Positions 1 through 6,292 of a stretch of 6,561 nucleotides of DNA are shown here, one piece after another. The position numbers and the translations under genes were made by a program. The DNA is from CAZNRY01 sp964575675 (GTDB lineage: Bacteria; Eisenbacteria; RBG-16-71-46; CAIMUX01; VGJL01): positions 1 through 6,561 of the forward strand of contig CAZNRY010000195.1 in NCBI GenBank assembly GCA_964575675.1. The letters run 5' to 3'. Each line of letters opens with the position of its first letter. Positions within the stretch are counted from its first letter, which is position 1. The notes below the pieces were generated by a model that searched no databases, was not told where the DNA came from, and saw only the letters and a program-made list of their open reading frames with translations.

Positions 1-226
1 GATGCTCCTCCACAATCGCCCCCCCGGCCCCGCGCTCCGCCGCCTGCGCGACAAAGTCGTGCCCGTCGCGCTCGCCTCTCAGCGCGACGAAGATCTCCCC
101 GGGCATGAGCTCCCGCGTGTCGATCGAGACGGCGCCTGGCTCCCAAGGGCGGCCCGCGTCTCCCCGGATCCGCCCCCCGCAAAGCCGGGCGACCTCTCCG
201 AGCGTGATCGCGCTCACCCTTGCCAT
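1..226 (-). CDS. murF: UDP-N-acetylmuramoyl-tripeptide--D-alanyl-D-alanine ligase, N-terminal part (runs off the left edge)
   Basis: This is the 5' end of murF; 75 codons are visible before the window ends. MurF adds D-Ala-D-Ala to the UDP-MurNAc tripeptide in the cytoplasm, the last soluble step of the precursor pathway. The visible part is the MurF/MurE-type N-terminal substrate-binding domain. It carries the SIDTREL segment (residues about 34-40), followed by PGEIFVALRGERDGHDF (about 42-58) and an alanine/glycine-rich stretch ending in IVEE, all typical of MurF. The ATP-binding and C-terminal domains lie outside the window. The start is uncertain. The ATG at 226-224 gives MARVSAITLGE and a 13-nt overlap with murE. 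A GTG at 217-215 gives a 4-nt GTGA overlap with the murE stop. Neither has a strong Shine-Dalgarno. The position directly after murE is the usual dcw order. I am confident of the family and less sure of the exact start. Confidence 0.93.
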   Translation of the reverse strand, partial: MARVSAITLGEVARLCGGRIRGDAGRPWEPGAVSIDTRELMPGEIFVALRGERDGHDFVAQAAERGAGGAIVEEH

Positions 227-1701
227 CCGCGGGATGCGAGCGCGCGGCGCGCGACCTCGCGATCGTCGAACGGCCGCCTCAAGGATCCGATCTCCTGATA
301 TCCCTCGTGCCCCTTGCCCGCGAGCAGGAGCGTGTCGTGCGCCTCCGCCGCGCCCACGGCGAAGAAGATCGCCTCTTCCCTGTCGATCGTGACGAGATCG
401 GCGTCACGCCCCTGCGCCAGGATTCCGGAGCGCACGGCCTGCAGGATTGCCTGCGGATCCTCCGTCCGGGGGTTGTCGCTCGTCAGCACGATTCGGTCCG
501 CCGCCGCCGCGCACGCCCCCATCTCGCACCGCTTCCCGTGGTCCCGATCGCCGCCGCATCCGAACAGCACGATCAACTTCCCGCGCGTCAGCGGCCTCAG
601 GGCCGCCAGGACTCGACCCAGGGCATCCGGGGTGTGCGCGTAGTCGACGAGGACGAGGAAGGGTTGTCCCGCGTCGATCCGTTCCATCCGTCCGGGTACG
701 CGCACGCCGCGAGAGACGGACGCCTCGACTTTCTCGGCGGGCAGGCCGAGCGCTAGGGCGGTTGTGTAGGCGGCCAGGACGTTCCAGCCGTTGAAGGCGC
801 CGATCAGGGGTGTGCGGACGACGCGCTCGCTGCCCATCGCCGAGAGACGAAGATCGATCCCGTCCGCATGGGCGCTCAGATCGCGCAGACGGACGAAGCA
901 GCCGGGCGCCGTCCCGTAGCCGCGGAGGCTATCAGTACTGCCCCGCAGGATATGCGGGGATGAGGGATCGTCCATGTTCACGATCGCGAGACAGGAGGAC
1001 GGCTCCCCGCGTCCCTCCGGCGTGAACAGCTTGTGCTTCGCCTCCCGGTATCTCTCGATCGTGTCGTGGTAGTCGAGGTGGTCGCGCGTGAGGTTCGTGA
1101 AGACGACCGCCCGGAACCTCGTCCCGTAGACCCGGTCCTGGTCGAGCGCATGGGAGGAAACCTCTGCCGCGACCGCGCGATATCCGCCTTCGCGGAGCTC
1201 TCGAAGCGTCCCCTGGAAGCGGGGAGCATCGGGGGTCGTATGACTCCCGCCCGTCAACGTCTCGGGCCGGCCGGCTCCCAAAGTTCCCGACACCGCCGAC
1301 GGGATCCCGCACTCCTCCCAGATCGATTGCAGCAGCCAGCTGACCGTCGTCTTGCCGTTCGTCCCTGTGATGCCGACCACATCGAGGGAATGGGAGGGGT
1401 CGGCGTTCCACCGGTTGGCGAGGAGCGCGGCGGCTTTCCTCGCGTCGGCGACCTGAAGATATGGAAGTCCCTGCGGGGCGGGCGGCTCGCCCACAGCCGC
1501 AAGTGCGCCCCGATCGGCGGCACTAGCGATGTAGCCCCGCCCGTCGTCCTTCAGTCCCCTGACGCAGACGAACAGGCAACGCGGGCCAATTCTCCGGCTG
1601 TCCTGCTCGACCCCCGCGATCTCACCCGCGGGCCAGCGCTCGGGGAGGGGCCCCATGACCAGATCGCCGAGGATCCGGGGCGCCTCCTCGAATCGGATCA
1701 T
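214..1701 (-). CDS. murE: UDP-N-acetylmuramoyl-L-alanyl-D-glutamate--2,6-diaminopimelate ligase
   Basis: This 495-aa protein has full family length. MurE adds meso-diaminopimelate to UDP-MurNAc-L-Ala-D-Glu using ATP in the cytoplasm. The N-terminal uridine-binding domain includes the DSRR segment (34-37). The central domain has the P-loop GITGTNGKTT (110-119), TTPDAP (155-160), EVSSHALDQDRV (180-191), and FTNLTRDHLDYH (201-212). It also has AKHKLF (221-226), whose first lysine (K222) is in the place of the carbamylated lysine of Mur ligases. The C-terminal domain carries VDYAHTPDAL (352-361), FGCGGDRDHGKR (380-391), SDNPRTEDP (408-416) and AGKGHEGYQ (461-469). DNPR at 409-412 is the known signature for meso-DAP rather than lysine, so the peptidoglycan is predicted to be DAP-type. 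The start ATG shares an ATGA overlap with the ftsI stop. GGAGAGG at 1704-1710, inside ftsI, is a suitable ribosome-binding site. Translational coupling to ftsI is therefore likely. Confidence 0.98.
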   Translation of the reverse strand: MIRFEEAPRILGDLVMGPLPERWPAGEIAGVEQDSRRIGPRCLFVCVRGLKDDGRGYIASAADRGALAAVGEPPAPQGLPYLQVADARKAAALLANRWNADPSHSLDVVGITGTNGKTTVSWLLQSIWEECGIPSAVSGTLGAGRPETLTGGSHTTPDAPRFQGTLRELREGGYRAVAAEVSSHALDQDRVYGTRFRAVVFTNLTRDHLDYHDTIERYREAKHKLFTPEGRGEPSSCLAIVNMDDPSSPHILRGSTDSLRGYGTAPGCFVRLRDLSAHADGIDLRLSAMGSERVVRTPLIGAFNGWNVLAAYTTALALGLPAEKVEASVSRGVRVPGRMERIDAGQPFLVLVDYAHTPDALGRVLAALRPLTRGKLIVLFGCGGDRDHGKRCEMGACAAAADRIVLTSDNPRTEDPQAILQAVRSGILAQGRDADLVTIDREEAIFFAVGAAEAHDTLLLAGKGHEGYQEIGSLRRPFDDREVARRALASRGWQG

Positions 1702-3842
1702 GGCCTCTCCGGCTGGATCGCGGTCAGCGCGCGGCAGGAGTCGCTGGAGAGCCAGAGGATCAGCCTGCGGCCCTCACGGGGCGCGCCCGGCTCCGGACTT
1801 TGGCGGATGACCCATCCCGATCCCCGCGCATCGACGGCGAGACCGGCCCAGCGGGCGCGGGCATAGGCATCACGTAACGAGAGGCCGAGCAAATCGGGCA
1901 GCCCCCCTGCGACAGCCGTGCTGTCCGCCGCCTCGGTCAGCGCGAGGGTCACGACCTGTCCCGACCTACAGCGGCTTCCCGGTACAGGAAGAACCTCGCC
2001 GACCCGGTCCCCTCTCCCGACAAGGCGGGCAAGAAGTCCGGCGTCCTTCAAGACCTTTCGGGCCTGCCCGGGCGAAAGCCCGGCGAGCCTCGGGACGATC
2101 GCCGCACTCTCTTCCTGGTGCGCGACCGTTCTGATCCGCGAGCTCCGGTCCTCGGTGGGCCGCGTGTCGAGCCTCCCCACGTCTCCGATGATCTTCGCGA
2201 AGACCGGGGCGGCGACCGAGCCTCCCCAGATCGATGATCGCGGCTCGTCGATCACGACGAGGCAGAGCCAGCGGGAAGAGTCGTAGGGAGCGAATCCGAC
2301 GAAGGAAGCGATGTAGCGTTCGTTGCTGTACGTCCCCTCCGCGGGAACGTACTTCTGCGCGGTCCCGGTCTTCCCAGCGGGAAAGAACCCCTCGACCTCG
2401 GCGTTCTTGCCGGTGCCGTCGGTCACGACCGTCCGCAACATTTGCTGCAGCGTGCGCGCCGCCTCAGAGCTCAACGCCTGCCGCACGATTTCCGGCTCGT
2501 GCTGCTCCCTGATCTCCCCTCCCTGGGTGCGGACCGCGCGCACCATGTACGGTTTCATCAGTAGGCCGCCGTTTGCCACCGCGGCGTAGGCCATGGCGAG
2601 CTGCAGCGCGGTGCACGAAATCTCCTGGCCGAAAGCCTGCGTGATGAGCGACCGGCTCGACCAACTGGCCGGGTCGGGGATCCTGCCGCGCTCCTCCCCG
2701 GAAATCTCGATTCCGGTCGGGACGCCGAACCCGAGGCTGCGCTCCATCCGGTAGAACCCTTCCCCCCCAACCCTCTCCGCGACGATGCCCGTTCCGATGT
2801 TGCTGCTGCGGGCGAGGACCTCGGCCGCGCGCAGCATCCCGTACGGTTCGTGGTCGCTGATCACGCCCCCGGGGACCTTCCTCTTCCCGCCGTAGCAGTT
2901 GACCATGTCCAGCGGAGAGAGAACGCCCATCTCGATGGCGGCGGCGAAGGCGACGAGCTTGTAGGTCGATCCGGGCTCGTAGTTCTGCCCAACGGCCCAG
3001 ATCTGCCAGCCCAGGCTGTCGGCCTTCCCGATCTGGTCGGGATCAAATCCCGGCATCGACGCGAGCGCAAGGATCTCGCCCGTCCCCGGGTCCAGGAGGA
3101 TCGCGCTCCCTCCGCGAGCGTTCTGCTCTTCGACGGCCTCGCGGAGGCGGGCCTCGACGATCTGCTGGAAGCGCGAATCGATCGTCAGCTCGGTCGTCGC
3201 CCCGATCTGCGGGGCGTCCAGGACGATCCGCCCCGGTCCTTCGTGTTTTCCCCTGTGCCCCGAGAGAAAGTCGAGCATCTTCCCGTCCACGCCGTGCAGG
3301 TCCCGCTCGTAGCGCGCCTCCAGGCCGAGGAGCCCTTGGCCGTCGACCCCCGTGCTGCCGATCAACGGCCCGGCGGCCGCTCCCAGCGGATAGAGCCGCT
3401 TCGGCTCGGGCATGCGGATCACGGCCGGCCAGAAGCGCCGCTCAATCGCCTCGGCGTCCTCTTCGTGGATCTTCCCGCGGACGAGCCAGACGAAGCGTTT
3501 GTTGCTCCCCGCTCGATCGAGGAGATCAAGGACCTGGGAGGCGGCAAGAGCGCCGCACTGCTCGAGGGCGAGGGCGAGACTGTCCGGATTGGTCAGAAAC
3601 TTCGGGTCAACGGCCAGGGAACTCCCGTCAACCGAATACGCCAGACGATCGCCGGCCCGGTCCAGAATCGGTCCGCGGAGGCTTGGGATCCGGATCAGCT
3701 CGGACTGCTGCCCTCGCGCCATCCTCTGAAGCTCGTCGTGGCGGAGGATCTGGAGGTACGCCGCGCGCACCCAGAGCACAAGCGATCCGGCGACCACGAA
3801 CCAGATCAGAAGCCGGAGTCGATCACCTCGCGCGCGTCCCAT
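1698..3842 (-). CDS. ftsI: FtsI/PBP3-like class B penicillin-binding protein (septal peptidoglycan transpeptidase) with two C-terminal PASTA domains
   Basis: This is a 714-aa membrane-anchored DD-transpeptidase, predicted to cross-link septal peptidoglycan with an FtsW-type glycosyltransferase. Numbering is from the ATG at 3842. A short basic tail (MGRARGDRLR) precedes one membrane segment (about 9-30). The pedestal domain follows, with LRGPILDRAG (about 55-64) and the GVDGQGLLGLEARYE region (about 165-179). The transpeptidase domain has all three active-site motifs: STYK (S292, K295), SSN (346-348) and KTG (491-493). Two PASTA repeats follow at about 582-638 and 645-701, which makes the protein longer than proteobacterial FtsI (about 590 aa) and more like PASTA-bearing SpoVD/PBP2x-type proteins. 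The frame stays open to a TTG at 3911, with GTGs at 3884 and 3881. I prefer the ATG because it gives a normal short cytoplasmic tail and has GAAGAGGGGA just upstream. That start overlaps ftsL by 20 nt. The 3' end overlaps murE by 4 nt. Confidence 0.95.
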   Translation of the reverse strand: MGRARGDRLRLLIWFVVAGSLVLWVRAAYLQILRHDELQRMARGQQSELIRIPSLRGPILDRAGDRLAYSVDGSSLAVDPKFLTNPDSLALALEQCGALAASQVLDLLDRAGSNKRFVWLVRGKIHEEDAEAIERRFWPAVIRMPEPKRLYPLGAAAGPLIGSTGVDGQGLLGLEARYERDLHGVDGKMLDFLSGHRGKHEGPGRIVLDAPQIGATTELTIDSRFQQIVEARLREAVEEQNARGGSAILLDPGTGEILALASMPGFDPDQIGKADSLGWQIWAVGQNYEPGSTYKLVAFAAAIEMGVLSPLDMVNCYGGKRKVPGGVISDHEPYGMLRAAEVLARSSNIGTGIVAERVGGEGFYRMERSLGFGVPTGIEISGEERGRIPDPASWSSRSLITQAFGQEISCTALQLAMAYAAVANGGLLMKPYMVRAVRTQGGEIREQHEPEIVRQALSSEAARTLQQMLRTVVTDGTGKNAEVEGFFPAGKTGTAQKYVPAEGTYSNERYIASFVGFAPYDSSRWLCLVVIDEPRSSIWGGSVAAPVFAKIIGDVGRLDTRPTEDRSSRIRTVAHQEESAAIVPRLAGLSPGQARKVLKDAGLLARLVGRGDRVGEVLPVPGSRCRSGQVVTLALTEAADSTAVAGGLPDLLGLSLRDAYARARWAGLAVDARGSGWVIRQSPEPGAPREGRRLILWLSSDSCRALTAIQPERP

Positions 3843-4263
3843 TCCCCTCTTCACCCGCCGCGGAATGGGCCTGCGCCACACCACCCCTGAACACGCGCGC
3901 GAAGCGCGCAATCACCGACTGCGGTGAACCGGCGAGCGCCGCGGTCTCGACGACGACCATCTTCGGAGCGGAAACGAGTCGGGCCCGCTGTTCGGGTACG
4001 GCGACCGACATCCCCCATTCCTGGCTCGCGATCTGTTGCACATGGATGAAGCGGCACTCCTGTTTCAGTTGCGTGCGATAGAACGCCTCGTCGGTCTGGA
4101 GGGATTGGAGCTGCACCTCGAGTCTCTCGAGCCGCCCGCTCGTCTCCTTCAGCGCCATCCGTTCCCATGTCAGGGCGAAGAGGAACACGAAGAAGCCGAT
4201 CGTCGGGAGGACCCAACGAAGATCGGTCCGACGGCGAGCGATACGGCGCCCCATCGTCGCCAT
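3823..4263 (-). CDS. ftsL: FtsL-like cell division protein (single-pass membrane protein with coiled coil)
   Basis: This is a predicted 146-aa bitopic protein. A basic cytoplasmic tail (MATMGRRIARRR) is followed by one hydrophobic segment (about 16-33, including PTIGFFVFLFALTW). A charged, heptad-like coiled coil follows (about 34-70, with ETSGRLERLEVQLQSLQ). After that comes a segment resembling the FtsL/DivIC distal region (about 74-107, ending SAPKMVVVE), then an Ala/Gly/Arg-rich tail to residue 146. FtsL sequences diverge quickly, so the call rests on this layout plus the position between rsmH and ftsI, where ftsL is the standard gene. In known divisomes FtsL pairs with FtsB/DivIC and helps activate FtsWI. 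The ATG at 4263 lies 1 nt after the rsmH stop and has GGAAGGA 5 nt upstream. A second ATG at 4254 is possible. The frame is open farther upstream inside rsmH, but that extension lacks such a site. The 3' end overlaps ftsI by 20 nt. Confidence 0.85.
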   Translation of the reverse strand: MATMGRRIARRRTDLRWVLPTIGFFVFLFALTWERMALKETSGRLERLEVQLQSLQTDEAFYRTQLKQECRFIHVQQIASQEWGMSVAVPEQRARLVSAPKMVVVETAALAGSPQSVIARFARVFRGGVAQAHSAAGEEGNGTRAR

Positions 4264-4264
4264 G

Positions 4265-5152
4265 TCAGTCCTTCCTTTCCATGGCCCGCAACTTCGCCGA
4301 GCGGGCCCGAGGGTTGTCACGGATCTCGTCCCGGTCGGGACGCAGGACATGCGGGGTCAGCTTGCGGAAGCGGGCCTCGCCGCCCGCTTCGCCCGAACTG
4401 CGTTGGAGGGACTTGACGCGGCGATCGGACAGCGACTCGTATGCGATCACCACGAGCCGGCCCCTGGGAACGAGCCAGTCAGCGACATTCGCTATGAAGT
4501 GATCCAGCTCCTCGAGCTCGCGGTTCACCTCGAGACGGAGAGCCTGAAAGATCCTCGACAGCTCGGCAGGGCCTCCCGGCACGGCCCGAGCCCGTTCGAG
4601 CGTCTGCACGAGATCGCCCGACGTGAGCAGCGGGCGGCCGGCGCGGGAATGGACGATCGCCCGCGCCGCGGCGCGAGAACGCCTCGCCTCGCCGAGATCC
4701 CGGAAGATCCTCGCCAGATCATCCTCCGAAGCCTCGTTCAAGAGGTCGCGGGCGGTGCCGGGCCGGCTGCGGTCCATCCGCATGTCGAGCGGCGCCCCCG
4801 GATCGGAGTGGCGGAAACCGCGGTCGCTGTCGTCGAGGGCGACCGAGTTCAGTCCGAGATCGAGGAGGATCCCGTGGGCGCGACGCCCTTCCGCCGCGAG
4901 CCGGTCGCCGATCCTCGCGAAGGATTCCTGGTAGAGACCGATTCTGCAGGAGGAATCGCCCAGGGCTGCGGCGGCCGCATCGAGCATCGCGGCGTCCCAG
5001 TCGAATCCGAGAAGAGATCCCCGGGATGAGAGGCGCTCGAGGATCAGGCGGGCGTGTCCCCCGCACCCGATCGTCCCATCGACATAGAGACCGTCGGGAT
5101 CCCAGATCAGATTCTCGATGACTGCGGCCGCGAGAACGGGCTTGTGGCCCAT
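4265..5152 (-). CDS. rsmH: 16S rRNA (cytosine(1402)-N(4))-methyltransferase RsmH (MraW)
   Basis: This is a 295-aa SAM-dependent methyltransferase, slightly shorter than the usual 300-315 aa. The family N4-methylates C1402 in the decoding centre of 16S rRNA. Visible motifs run in order: HKPVL (3-7); the SAM-binding loop VDGTIGCGGHA (24-34); LLGFDWD (47-53); GILLDLGLNSVALDD (94-108) and RGFRH (111-115); GAPLDMRMD (119-127); GEARRSRAAARAIV (154-167); IFQALRLEVNRELEEL (201-216); and the C-terminal NPRARSAKLRAMER (280-293). The usual SFHSLEDR motif appears here as AYESLSDR (237-244), a divergence at an otherwise well-kept site. The frame is open upstream to about 5467, but the ATG at 5152 is right because the protein then begins MGHKPVL as in the family and has AAAGGAA 5 nt upstream. 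It ends 1 nt before ftsL, and its last codons carry the ftsL ribosome-binding site. Confidence 0.97.
   Translation of the reverse strand: MGHKPVLAAAVIENLIWDPDGLYVDGTIGCGGHARLILERLSSRGSLLGFDWDAAMLDAAAAALGDSSCRIGLYQESFARIGDRLAAEGRRAHGILLDLGLNSVALDDSDRGFRHSDPGAPLDMRMDRSRPGTARDLLNEASEDDLARIFRDLGEARRSRAAARAIVHSRAGRPLLTSGDLVQTLERARAVPGGPAELSRIFQALRLEVNRELEELDHFIANVADWLVPRGRLVVIAYESLSDRRVKSLQRSSGEAGGEARFRKLTPHVLRPDRDEIRDNPRARSAKLRAMERKD
4269..4275 (-). promoter_or_regulatory. Ribosome-binding site of ftsL, inside the 3' end of rsmH
   Basis: On the minus strand GGAAGGA lies 5 nt before the ATG at 4263. It is encoded by the last sense codons of rsmH (Met-Glu-Arg-Lys-Asp). It favours the 4263 start over the open frame that continues upstream, and implies translational coupling. 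Confidence 0.75.
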
Positions 5153-5298
5153 TGGGGTTCCTTTGCATCCGAAACGGCGCGACCGCGGTCCGAGGGTTCT
5201 TCCCACACCAAGGAGGCTAGGGACCTGTGCAGCTCGGCATTTGGGTTTTGCCCGAGAAGCGTTCCCCCGGACCGCGCCCGCCGTCTTCGAAGAGCGGG
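5153..5298 (-). other. Structured 146-nt gap between the STAS gene and rsmH (candidate leader RNA)
   Basis: No gene or convincing promoter is seen here, but several complementary segments nest in order. CCCGC at 5277-5281 pairs with GCGGG at 5294-5298 around the palindrome TCTTCGAAGA (5284-5293), directly after the STAS stop codon. CGCGGTCCG at 5184-5192 is the exact reverse complement of CGGACCGCG at 5268-5276. The pairing extends past one mismatch by three more pairs (5194-5196 with 5264-5266). Inside that loop CTCGGCA (5233-5239) pairs with TGCCCGAG (5249-5256) with one bulged base. A perfect palindrome GACCGCGGTC (5181-5190) overlaps one arm, giving an alternative fold. The rsmH ribosome-binding site (5158-5164) lies just outside the fold. 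Every other gene junction here has at most 5 nt between genes, so the gap stands out. GC-rich DNA makes chance pairing common, so function is inference. Confidence 0.4.
5158..5164 (-). promoter_or_regulatory. Ribosome-binding site of rsmH
   Basis: On the minus strand AAAGGAA lies 5 nt before the ATG at 5152. It decides the rsmH start, because the reading frame stays open for about 105 codons upstream without family similarity. Confidence 0.75.
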
Positions 5299-5718
5299 CT
5301 AGTTCTTCGAAACCCCCAGGGGCGAGAGACTCCGGATCAGATCGTCGATCCGTGTCGCTCCGTCCCTTGCGGGGAGCGGTACAGAACCCCCCGCGAACAG
5401 CTCGACTTCCTCGATCGAGAAGGAAAACAGAACGATCGCCAGTAGATAGGAGTCGAACCCGAGACACTGAACATTTACCCCCCGGCGATGAAGCCGCCGA
5501 AGCTCCTCCGCCACCTCTGAGAAGGAACGAAAATCGATGTGAGACACACGACCCCAGTCGATCCGGAGGATCCGCGTCGACGGAGGGAGCGTGCGAAGCC
5601 TCGCAGCCAATCGATGGAGTTGCGGACGTCCCAGAACCCCATGCAGGCGATCGATCCTAGCGGTGTCGGTCTCCTCCGTCGTTCGTGACATGCCTCTTCT
5701 CGCGATGGGATTGTTCAT
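5299..5718 (-). CDS. STAS-domain protein (anti-sigma-factor-antagonist-like), inserted between mraZ and rsmH
   Basis: This is a 139-aa soluble protein with no signal peptide or membrane segment. Residues about 20-115 look like a STAS domain: a strand with ILRIDWGRVSHID (50-62), then an amphipathic helix FSEVAEELRRLHRRG (66-80), then a strand VNVQCLGF (81-88) and a further hydrophobic helix (about 90-100). This is the core of SpoIIAA/RsbV/MlaB-type proteins. Such proteins act by binding partners, often in a switch controlled by serine phosphorylation. Here the usual D-S-S/A-G switch loop reads D62-F63-R64-S65, so the canonical serine is missing or displaced to S65. No anti-sigma kinase or phosphatase gene is visible. 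The ATG at 5718 lies 5 nt after the mraZ stop, with GGAGGG somewhat far upstream. An in-frame ATG at 5691 preceded by AGAAGAGG is an alternative. The gene is cotranscribed with mraZ by position. I do not know its partner. The STAS call is by pattern and is moderately confident. Confidence 0.75.
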   Translation of the reverse strand: MNNPIARRGMSRTTEETDTARIDRLHGVLGRPQLHRLAARLRTLPPSTRILRIDWGRVSHIDFRSFSEVAEELRRLHRRGVNVQCLGFDSYLLAIVLFSFSIEEVELFAGGSVPLPARDGATRIDDLIRSLSPLGVSKN

Positions 5719-5723
5719 TGGTT

Positions 5724-6215
5724 CTACCGGCCCTCCGGCTCACGCTTGGATGAAGACTCACGACGGCGGAAGTAACTGCTGGCCAACTCCTCGAGAGATC
5801 CCGCGAATCTCCGTCCTGCGGCCATGTACTCGTCGAAGACATCGGGCGCCCAGATCTCCATCCGCGTTCCCACTCCGTAGATCAGGGCCTCCCGTTTGAT
5901 TCGTGCAAAGGCGCGCAGCTCCTTGCTAAGCTGGATGCGTCCCTGCGCGTCGGGCACCTGCACGTCGCCATCTTCGAAGAGCATTCGCTCGAAGTAGCGC
6001 GCCTGGCGCTCCGACTGGAACTCCTCCTGCTCCATGCGGGACTGGAGCTTCTGCCAAGTGGTGAGGGGAAGCAGATAGAGACAGCCGTCGAGGCCCTTCG
6101 TCAGAACGAGATGCGGGGAAGGCTCGAGCTTGAGGACATCGCGATGCTTCGAGGGAACGTTGGTTCGCCCCTTTTCGTCGACCGCGTACTGATACTTTCC
6201 GAGGAAAGGAATCAC
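5724..6215 (-). CDS. mraZ: Transcriptional regulator MraZ
   Basis: This is a 163-aa DNA-binding protein, somewhat longer than the usual 140-150 aa. In known cases MraZ is a ring-forming repressor of its own operon, binding repeats upstream of mraZ. Two SpoVT/AbrB-type half-domains are visible. The first is GKYQYAVDEKGRTNVPSKHR (6-25), matching the family's GRYEHSIDAKGRLSIPAKFR pattern. The second is around GDVQVPDAQGRIQLSKELR (83-101), followed by KREALIYGVGTRMEIWAPD (107-125). The C-terminus (about 147-163) is a charged, Arg/Ser/Glu-rich extension. The start is a GTG at 6215-6213: it places the first motif at the usual distance from the N-terminus and has AAGGAGGT upstream. The frame is open farther upstream to 6293, but that part overlaps the promoter and has no similarity. 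The gene heads the cluster and is followed 5 nt later by the STAS gene. Confidence 0.96.
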   Translation of the reverse strand: MIPFLGKYQYAVDEKGRTNVPSKHRDVLKLEPSPHLVLTKGLDGCLYLLPLTTWQKLQSRMEQEEFQSERQARYFERMLFEDGDVQVPDAQGRIQLSKELRAFARIKREALIYGVGTRMEIWAPDVFDEYMAAGRRFAGSLEELASSYFRRRESSSKREPEGR

Positions 6216-6226
6216 GAGGCCCCCCG

Positions 6227-6234
6227 ACCTCCTT
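6227..6234 (-). promoter_or_regulatory. Shine-Dalgarno sequence of mraZ
   Basis: On the minus strand AAGGAGGT is a full match to the anti-Shine-Dalgarno sequence. It sits 11 nt before the GTG start at 6215, at the long end of normal spacing. It supports the GTG start, since no ATG or TTG lies closer in frame. Confidence 0.75.
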
Positions 6235-6246
6235 CGATCTGTTGTC

Positions 6247-6292
6247 ACCCCTTCTAACCCACTGCGGGCGCATCCTAACCCGCAGCCACCCA
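6247..6292 (-). promoter_or_regulatory. Candidate MraZ operator: four in-phase NGGGT boxes
   Basis: On the minus strand the boxes are TGGGT (6292-6288), CGGGT (6282-6278), TGGGT (6261-6257) and GGGGT (6251-6247). Within each pair the spacer is 5 nt, giving a 10-bp period. The two pairs are 21 bp apart, about two helical turns, so all four face the same side. MraZ of Escherichia coli is known to bind TGGGN direct repeats separated by 5-nt spacers upstream of mraZ. The first pair lies between the -35 and -10 elements and the second just after the predicted transcription start, as expected for repression. The box identities are read directly; binding by this MraZ is inferred. Confidence 0.7.

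Noticed and set aside
1033..1866. Long plus-strand open frame (277 codons) opposite murE and the end of ftsI
   Set aside because: It spans the junction of two well-supported minus-strand genes and has no domain; it is a GC-rich shadow.
2850..3890. Long plus-strand open frame (346 codons) opposite ftsI
   Set aside because: It is antisense to a clear FtsI with all catalytic motifs. Its product is Arg/Pro/Asp-rich with no recognisable domain, as expected for a GC-rich shadow frame.
3843..3911. Upstream extension of ftsI to a TTG at 3911 or the GTGs at 3884/3881
   Set aside because: This would add up to 23 residues without family similarity and increase the overlap with ftsL. The ATG at 3842 gives a normal short cytoplasmic tail and has a purine-rich site just before it.
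4262..5029. Plus-strand open frame (255 codons) opposite rsmH
   Set aside because: The minus strand carries the full set of RsmH motifs. The plus-strand product has no recognisable family.
5153..5298. Internal promoter before rsmH
   Set aside because: TTGGTG and similar hexamers occur on the minus strand, but none has an acceptable -10 element at 16-18 bp.
5277..5298. Intrinsic terminator after the STAS gene
   Set aside because: The hairpin is real, but the minus strand after it is GC-rich with no T run, so classical termination is not supported.
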